From an uncultured Clostridia bacterium (GTDB lineage: Bacteria > Bacillota > Clostridia > Lachnospirales > Lachnospiraceae): DNA of 10,958 bases. Of this stretch, positions 6,273 through 10,958 are shown piece by piece. Under the pieces are notes generated by a model. The model had not been told where the DNA came from, did not search any database, and saw nothing but the letters and a program-made list of their open reading frames with translations. The stretch lies in NCBI GenBank assembly GCA_947178045.1, contig CAMWWR010000026.1:1-10958 (forward strand). Reading direction: 5' to 3'. The position numbers were made by a program, and so were the translations under genes. The first letter of the stretch is position 1. Each line of letters starts with the position of its first letter.

Positions 6273-6967
6273 GCCCTGTTTCCCTCCTTGAATAAATTCC
6301 TGTTTATCTGGAGCTGCCTTTCATAAAGCGACAAGCAGCCTGCCCCCTTTTTTCCTGAAATGTTCTTCTGCCCCGCGGCATTCTCCGCGCTGCATGTTTC
6401 CCCTTCCTGGGCGCGCCCGACGCCCACCGTAGGATCTGCCGGAATGCTCACAATGGAAATCTCATGCGGCGTCCATCGCGTTGCAATACTGCACGGGCCA
6501 GTAAACCGCCCATCGCCGGATTTCTTATTTGCCGCCACATCCTCCCACACATCTACCAGATACCCGACGGACACCCCCTTCAGCGTCCCACCGGCCACCT
6601 TCTGGAATACGGTCTCCGAATCCATGTCACGATCGAATTCAATCTCCGCATTTCCGCGGTTGTCCTCCACCCATGCCCGGATAATCTTACCGACCACCCT
6701 GTCCCGGTTGTGGTTATAAAGGACACAGCCGATGGAATTGAGACGGCTCAGATCAACCGCCCCCTCGGAATGTGAAAGAATCTCCGTTCCGAACCAACGC
6801 TCGTATGGCTCCTCCGAGGAAAAGCTGAGGACGAACTTCCGCTCGTTCCCCGCTCCCTCCATGGCCCGGATGGCGCAGTCAGAAAGAAGACGCTGCTGCG
6901 CTCCCCGTCTCTCCTCATCCCTGCTTTGTTCCGTCGCTCCCGTCCTCATCGCCCTTATCCTTGCCAT
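6269..6967 (-). CDS. HK97-type prohead protease
   Basis: This 232-residue protein is a prohead maturation protease of the HK97 / S78-U35 serine protease family. The usual catalytic signatures are visible: His86 in VLYNHNRDRVVGK and Ser133 in TLKGVSVGYLVDV. The conserved end of the domain is WTPHEISIVSIPADPT at residues 165-180. The protease works inside the prohead, where it cuts the scaffold part of the capsid protein and then itself. The start at 6967-6965 is chosen because AAGGAGGAAGCAG precedes that ATG. It lies 53 bases inside the end of the portal gene, in another frame. Upstream in-frame codons back to 7006 lack such a site. The C-terminus after residue 185 is a short polar and basic tail. 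The capsid gene follows with an ATGA overlap. Confidence 0.92.
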   Translation of the reverse strand: MARIRAMRTGATEQSRDEERRGAQQRLLSDCAIRAMEGAGNERKFVLSFSSEEPYERWFGTEILSHSEGAVDLSRLNSIGCVLYNHNRDRVVGKIIRAWVEDNRGNAEIEFDRDMDSETVFQKVAGGTLKGVSVGYLVDVWEDVAANKKSGDGRFTGPCSIATRWTPHEISIVSIPADPTVGVGRAQEGETCSAENAAGQKNISGKKGAGCLSLYERQLQINRNLFKEGNRA

Positions 6968-8450
6968 CTGCTTCCTCCTTCCCTGTCCCTGACTCACCGA
7001 GCCCAAAAATCAGATTTTCCATATTCACGCCCATCTCCCTTCCATACTCCAGCACCTCCGCCATATCGTCGATCTGGTCGCGCCAGTCCCGTCCGTTTTC
7101 CGCTGCGATCTGCTTGTAGGTCTTCTGTCCGGTCTTCAGTGCAATGCTGTTTGCGTTCGATTCCTTCTGCGGGTCAATCCACGGCTTCGGCTCCTGTGTC
7201 CATTCATGAGCGAGATACCGCTCCTTTTCCTCCCAGAAACGGGGGATTGTCAGTGCCCCGCAAAGAACTGCCGATATAATGAATGTCTCATAAATCTCAT
7301 CCAACACCTCCAGAAGCAGCTCCTTTTCCTCCCCATAAGTAAGATCATCCTCAATCATCCCCTGCCTTGCGGAGGAGTAGGTCGCTTCGGACATATCCCG
7401 GCTCGTGGCCTCATAGCTGATGCCCTGCCCCGCGCCCACCAGCCGCTGCTGCAGCTTTGTGAAGCTGGTCGCGTCCGCCCCCTGCCCGGAAGGGTTTACA
7501 ACCTGAATCTCATCGCCGGCATTCATCTCCTTAATCATGCCGGGCGAAAGCGTCTTACCGTCATAGCTGATTCGGTCTCCCTGGTTTCCGAACCTTCCTG
7601 CGCCGTTTCCTCCTCCCGGGATGCTGGGAATCGTCCGTTTAATGAAAATGGCAAGACAGGACTCGATCCGCTCCTTTACGGATACTGCCATCATAAACTC
7701 GTTTATGTCGCGGATCCTCGGAATGGTCTGCGCCATGTCCGACATTTCCCGCAGCTGCGTGGGCCGCCGGATCGTAAAGTAATGGATCACATCCTTTGCG
7801 TCGACCCACACCGAATCCCTCTGCCCGCAGCCGTCGATATCATACTGCCGGATAAAATAGCCGACCGGACAATTCCACGAATTGTACTCAATACCCCCGG
7901 CCACCTTGTTCCCGGCATGCCGCGGCCGGACTTCGGTGCTGTCCAGCTCGTCGACCTCGATCATCTGCAGCCGGAACGGCACAAACCCGCCCTCCATATA
8001 CCGTTTTACAAAAAGGATGCCGCCGTCGATCTTCTTGCGCACCACCGCCATGCGGATGATCTGGTTCAGGCTCTGCCGTCCGGTCACATCGCAGTTTCGC
8101 TTTCTGCACCATCTCAGCCAGGCCTTCTCCATCTCCTTGTTCAACTCCGTATCCCCGGTCTTTGCCTGAACACGAAAACCGCCGCCGACCACGTTCCGCT
8201 TGAACGCCCCGGAAACCGAATTCATCACATCCGAATTCCGCTCCAGATCGCGCGCCCTCGCCCTCACCGCATCCCGGCTGTAACGGTCCGTAAGCTCCGC
8301 GGACTGATTCGTCACCCTCCAGTTCTGGTTCGGCCGGTCATAATTTCCCGCATCATAATTTCTCAGCCAATCATACGCCTGCCGGTATGCCTCCCTCTTA
8401 TATGCGGCCTCTGGCGAGACAGCGGCTATGATCTTATCCAAAAATTTCAT
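6915..8450 (-). CDS. Portal protein (lambda gpB family)
   Basis: This 511-residue protein is a lambda-family portal, the dodecameric ring at the head vertex through which DNA is packaged and ejected and to which the tail joins. Visible signatures are the early TDRYSRDAVRARARDLERNS (residues 54-73), VRKKIDGGILFVKRYMEGG (137-155), PVGYFIRQYD (195-204) and VDAKDVIHYFTIRRPTQLRE (216-235). SYEATSRDMSEATYSSARQG (345-364) is a hallmark of the family. The last 28 or so residues are a Gly/Asp/Lys/Glu-rich disordered tail. The ATG at 8450-8448 has AAGGAAGG just upstream, 7 bases after the gpW-like stop. The frame is open slightly further to a TTG at 8471, which I rejected for lack of a good site. Confidence 0.94.
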   Translation of the reverse strand: MKFLDKIIAAVSPEAAYKREAYRQAYDWLRNYDAGNYDRPNQNWRVTNQSAELTDRYSRDAVRARARDLERNSDVMNSVSGAFKRNVVGGGFRVQAKTGDTELNKEMEKAWLRWCRKRNCDVTGRQSLNQIIRMAVVRKKIDGGILFVKRYMEGGFVPFRLQMIEVDELDSTEVRPRHAGNKVAGGIEYNSWNCPVGYFIRQYDIDGCGQRDSVWVDAKDVIHYFTIRRPTQLREMSDMAQTIPRIRDINEFMMAVSVKERIESCLAIFIKRTIPSIPGGGNGAGRFGNQGDRISYDGKTLSPGMIKEMNAGDEIQVVNPSGQGADATSFTKLQQRLVGAGQGISYEATSRDMSEATYSSARQGMIEDDLTYGEEKELLLEVLDEIYETFIISAVLCGALTIPRFWEEKERYLAHEWTQEPKPWIDPQKESNANSIALKTGQKTYKQIAAENGRDWRDQIDDMAEVLEYGREMGVNMENLIFGLGESGTGKEEADGKDKGDEDGSDGTKQG

Positions 8451-8457
8451 GCCTTCC

Positions 8458-8697
8458 TTATCTCCCGTCAAATACGGCTACGCTGCAGCCGTCCAGCAGG
8501 CTGCCAGAGTTCTCTGCCGCGACCTGCGCGGTCAGATCACTCCGCATCGCATACAGCTGCTTCAAATCTGCTCTCGTGAGGGAACGGGAACCGATCCGAT
8601 AGCTCTGGCCGCCCGCGCATATCGCGGTAATTGCTGCATTTACCTGCTCCAGCATCCCCTTCGTCGTTATTTGCACATTGTCGTTTTCAACTGCCAT
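8458..8697 (-). CDS. gpW-like head-completion protein
   Basis: This 79-residue protein sits between the large terminase and the portal, where lambda carries gpW. Members of this small alpha/beta family close the portal channel after packaging and make the tail attachment site. The central QSYRIGSRSLTRADLKQLYA segment (residues 31-50) is characteristic of the short gpW / DUF6148-type proteins in Firmicute prophages. It is flanked by an N-terminal helix (MLEQVNAAITAICAG) and a C-terminal helix. The frame is open further upstream to 8727, but the ATG at 8697-8695 is chosen because AGAGGAGGAAGCT lies directly before it. It overlaps the terminase end by 11 bases in another frame, suggesting coupled translation. 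Confidence 0.82.
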   Translation of the reverse strand: MAVENDNVQITTKGMLEQVNAAITAICAGGQSYRIGSRSLTRADLKQLYAMRSDLTAQVAAENSGSLLDGCSVAVFDGR

Positions 8698-10528
8698 AGC
8701 TTCCTCCTCTTTGCATCCAGTCCTCATTCACTTTGATCCACTGTTCCTCCGGCTGCTCCTTCCCGGATGCGGGATTCTGCCGCTTCGGCACCTCCTCCTG
8801 TTCCAGGTGCAGGGTACGCACCCCAAGCACATCCGCTGCTGCCATTGCATAGACCTCTGCATCGAGAAGATGGTTGTCCCCATGGCTGTGCTTCTTCTGC
8901 CATACCTGCCTGGTGACGCCATTCTTTTTGACATTGACCTTATGCTCCGCGGTGACCTGAGCGGCATATTCATAATCGCAGTCCGCATATACCATCCAGC
9001 TACCCCTGCCGTTCTCCCTTCTCATGCGGCCGGCAATCATGTCCTTGTACTTTTCCGTGTCGATGAGAACGAGTGTCATCCCGTAGGCCCTGCTGCCCTC
9101 CTTATTGATCCGTGATAATTTGTAATGGCTCAGCTGCGCATGGCTGGAGCCCTTGGATGGGAGGCAGTAGTCCGAATGGCTGGCGCAGAAATCATATACC
9201 ATATCCGTCTGATCTCCCGAGTCAATCAGACACAGGTTGACGATCATCGGTGTCCCCTTCTCGGTCATATATTCCAGATTCATCATCCGATCCACTTCCT
9301 CGAAGGAGATCGCCTGTCCGTGCGCTATGTTCTGGCTGGTCAGAAAATCGCCCCATGCCCGGATCGTCCAGTAAAGCGAATTTTCCTGAACATCGACGCC
9401 GCCAGTCAGAAGCTTTGCCCATTCCGGAACGATAAGCGCCGGAAGCTCCGTCTGCCTCTCCATTACAAGGTCGGCATTCGTCTTCAGCTTCGTATCCTCC
9501 CACGGCTCGGCAAGCCAGGAATTCGTAAAGTTCTGAAGCTCCTCCGGGTTATCCTTGGTGAGAAGAAATTCCTTTGCGATGTCCGCCCAGCGCACAAAAG
9601 GACTGTAAAGCGTATTGATCCAGAACGCCACCGTCCGCGCATACCTGGTATTGTGCCTCACCACTCTCCATTCCCCAAGCCGGAGCATACCGTGCTTGTC
9701 ATTGTCCGTAATGATGCAGCCGCATTTCTGGCAGACATACGCCGCGACCTCCGCCCGGTCGGCATAGCTCATATCCTCGTCGTCCGGGAACCGGATATTT
9801 TTGAAAACAAACTCAATATATTCCCCGCAATGCGGACATGGCACAAAATAATGCTTTTCAATGTCCGCTTCCTCCTTTGCCCTCCATATATGCCCGTTCC
9901 GGATGGTCGGCGTCGAGGTAAGAAATATTTTTCGGTTGTGGAACGTCTTTGTCCGTTCCATGGCCAGTTTGATCGGGTCGGCCTCCCGGCTGCTTGCACC
10001 CGGATATTTGTCAACCTCATCCATCATCAAAATACGGATCGGCTTACTGGCAAGTCCGGACGGTGAATTGCTCCCCGCGAGTGAAAGGTACATCCCGTCA
10101 AACTGCAGCTCCAGCATGGCGGAATTCTCGTTAAACCGCTTTTTTATTTCCGGGACGGCCTTCAGCATCGGCTGCAGGCGGTTTTCGGAAATGGATTTTG
10201 CCAGGACATCCGTCGGGTAAACGATCATGGTCGGGGAAGGGTCCTGCATCACGGTGTATCCCACCATATTCTGTAAAACCTCCGTTCCTCCCACCTGCGT
10301 CGGCTTGCAGAAGATAATAATCTCGGTCTCATAGTTATTAAATTCATCCATAATCCCGACAAGGTACGGAGTGATGCTGTTGTTCCATTTCCCCGGCATT
10401 GCCGATGATCTCGAATCCAGAATGCGGTATTGTTCCGCCCATTCCGAAACCGTAAGCTGCTCCGGCGGGCACAGCATCTGCAGAGCATCAAACTGATACG
10501 CGGTGACTGTAAATTTACTCTTTGGCAT
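8687..10528 (-). CDS. terL: Terminase large subunit (GpA family)
   Basis: This 613-residue protein is the DNA-packaging motor and nuclease. The N-terminal ATPase half has a GpA-type Walker A segment (FCKPTQVGGTE, residues 73-83), a Walker B segment (IRILMMDEVD, 164-173) and a coupling motif (LTSTPT, 203-208). A zinc-binding CxxC pair follows: CPHC at 231-234 and CQKC at 266-269. The C-terminal RuvC-like nuclease has candidate acidic residues at Asp379 (GGVDVQENS), Asp436 (CLIDSGDQTD) and Asp551/Asp556 (HGDNHLLDAEVYA). The ATG at 10528-10526 follows GAGGAAAA and overlaps the small subunit by 14 bases. A longer version from a TTG at 10621 would add 31 basic residues read inside the small-subunit gene, and is unlikely. 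It works with the small subunit at the portal. Confidence 0.96.
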   Translation of the reverse strand: MPKSKFTVTAYQFDALQMLCPPEQLTVSEWAEQYRILDSRSSAMPGKWNNSITPYLVGIMDEFNNYETEIIIFCKPTQVGGTEVLQNMVGYTVMQDPSPTMIVYPTDVLAKSISENRLQPMLKAVPEIKKRFNENSAMLELQFDGMYLSLAGSNSPSGLASKPIRILMMDEVDKYPGASSREADPIKLAMERTKTFHNRKIFLTSTPTIRNGHIWRAKEEADIEKHYFVPCPHCGEYIEFVFKNIRFPDDEDMSYADRAEVAAYVCQKCGCIITDNDKHGMLRLGEWRVVRHNTRYARTVAFWINTLYSPFVRWADIAKEFLLTKDNPEELQNFTNSWLAEPWEDTKLKTNADLVMERQTELPALIVPEWAKLLTGGVDVQENSLYWTIRAWGDFLTSQNIAHGQAISFEEVDRMMNLEYMTEKGTPMIVNLCLIDSGDQTDMVYDFCASHSDYCLPSKGSSHAQLSHYKLSRINKEGSRAYGMTLVLIDTEKYKDMIAGRMRRENGRGSWMVYADCDYEYAAQVTAEHKVNVKKNGVTRQVWQKKHSHGDNHLLDAEVYAMAAADVLGVRTLHLEQEEVPKRQNPASGKEQPEEQWIKVNEDWMQRGGSYGS

Positions 10529-10958
10529 TTTTCCTCGGCCGTCCCCGGCGTTTGGGCTGCATGGCAGCTGCATCATCCGACGCCGCCGGCGCAGCTTTCG
10601 GAAGTACTGCTCTTGACACAAAGCTTTTCAGGATTGTCTTGATCTCCTGCTGAAGGTCGTTTTCAATCTCCCGGACTTCTACAGGATCCACAAACCCTGT
10701 AAGCCTGCCCGCCAGCTTTCCGGGAATGGAAAGAGCAAAATTCTTAAATACGATAAAAAAACGGCTGTAGTCCGCTTTTACCTCCTCGATGGAAATATAA
10801 TTGCCGACTGCGATCTCGGTTCTCAGCCGATGGAGTTCGCCCTGTGACTCCTTCAGCGCCACATCCGCCCGAAGTTTCTGCTCCTTCAATCGGGCCTCAA
10901 CCTCCGAGCGGTCTCTGCCATACGCCTTATCGGAGAGGTATCGGATATACTTCTGGAT
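10515..10958 (-). CDS. terS: Terminase small subunit (Nu1-like), 5' end missing
   Basis: The frame is open from the window edge (first codons IQKYIRYLSDKAYGRDRSEV) to the TAA at 10517-10515, so 147 codons are visible and the N-terminal DNA-binding part is off the window. The TTG at 10889 is an internal Leu codon, not the start. What remains is a charged helical stretch rich in Glu, Arg and Lys (VEARLKEQKLRADVALKESQ, RTEIAVGNYISIEEVKADYS), then FALSIPGKLAGRL. This is the usual Nu1-family pattern in which the small subunit dimerises and contacts the large subunit. The final residues are Ala-rich and then strongly basic, with an RGRP core at 10536-10547. The gene lies directly before the GpA-type large subunit and overlaps it. 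Confidence 0.85.
   Translation of the reverse strand: MQKYIRYLSDKAYGRDRSEVEARLKEQKLRADVALKESQGELHRLRTEIAVGNYISIEEVKADYSRFFIVFKNFALSIPGKLAGRLTGFVDPVEVREIENDLQQEIKTILKSFVSRAVLPKAAPAASDDAAAMQPKRRGRPRKNAKE

Noticed and set aside
4239..6326. A plus-strand open frame of 695 codons opposite the capsid, decoration and acidic-protein genes
   Set aside because: Its translation has no recognisable domain and is rich in Arg, His, Leu and Cys, as expected from reading the complement of well-coded genes. It covers several genes that have clear families and ribosome sites on the minus strand.
7206..8579. A plus-strand open frame of 457 codons opposite the portal gene
   Set aside because: It mirrors the portal coding frame, has no domain signature, and the minus-strand portal has family hallmarks along its full length.
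9125..10066. A plus-strand open frame of 313 codons opposite the large terminase gene
   Set aside because: The large terminase has intact ATPase, zinc-binding and nuclease motifs across this region. The antisense translation shows no family pattern.
10529..10621. A 31-codon N-terminal extension of the large terminase from a TTG
   Set aside because: The extension is a basic, low-information stretch read in another frame of the small subunit gene. The ATG at 10528 has a GAGGA site and gives a normal GpA-family N-terminus.
1..10958. A hidden defence island, CRISPR array, diversity-generating element or RNA gene
   Set aside because: Coding sequence with strong structural-gene identity fills the window, with gaps of at most 40 bases. 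I saw no spaced repeats, reverse transcriptase or cloverleaf-like sequence.

Overview
The window is one unbroken block of late structural genes from a tailed phage or prophage. All genes lie on the minus strand, so transcription runs from high to low coordinates. The G+C content is moderate by eye. Almost every start is an ATG behind a strong AGGAGG-type ribosome binding site, and the protein families are the kind common in prophages of anaerobic gut Firmicutes (Clostridia, Lachnospiraceae-like). The host assignment is an inference; no host gene, integrase or attachment site is in view.

Layout in transcription order. The packaging genes come first: the small terminase subunit (10958-10515, 5' end cut by the window) and the large GpA-type terminase (10528-8687). 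The head genes follow: a gpW-like head-completion protein (8697-8458), a lambda-type portal (8450-6915), an HK97-type prohead protease (6967-6269), a major capsid protein with a long N-terminal scaffold-like region (6272-4764), a DUF2190-type capsid decoration protein (4742-4413) and an acidic, partly disordered protein in the position of lambda gpFI (4402-3938). The head-tail joining and tail-completion genes are a gpFII/Gifsy-2-type connector (3941-3594), a gpZ-like protein (3590-2964) and a tail-terminator-like protein (2936-2469). An alanine-rich protein of unknown role (2472-2086) comes next. The contractile tail then begins with the sheath (2083-647), the tube (606-79) and the first codons of a further gene, probably the tail assembly chaperone (79-1, cut by the window).

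The genes are packed with overlaps or gaps of at most 40 bases, so they are very likely one polycistronic late transcript with coupled translation. No promoter, terminator, RNA gene, insertion sequence or CRISPR array was found, and no gene-free stretch exceeds 40 bases.

The order Nu1-A-W-B-protease-capsid-FI-FII-Z-U matches the lambda head region closely. It leads into a myovirus contractile tail (sheath and tube, as in P2 or Mu) instead of a lambda-type flexible tail. This is a mosaic but recognisable architecture. I did not find convincing evidence of a new defence or accessory system here. The less characterised parts are the gpFI-position acidic protein, the protein between terminator and sheath, and the scaffold-like N-terminus of the capsid protein.
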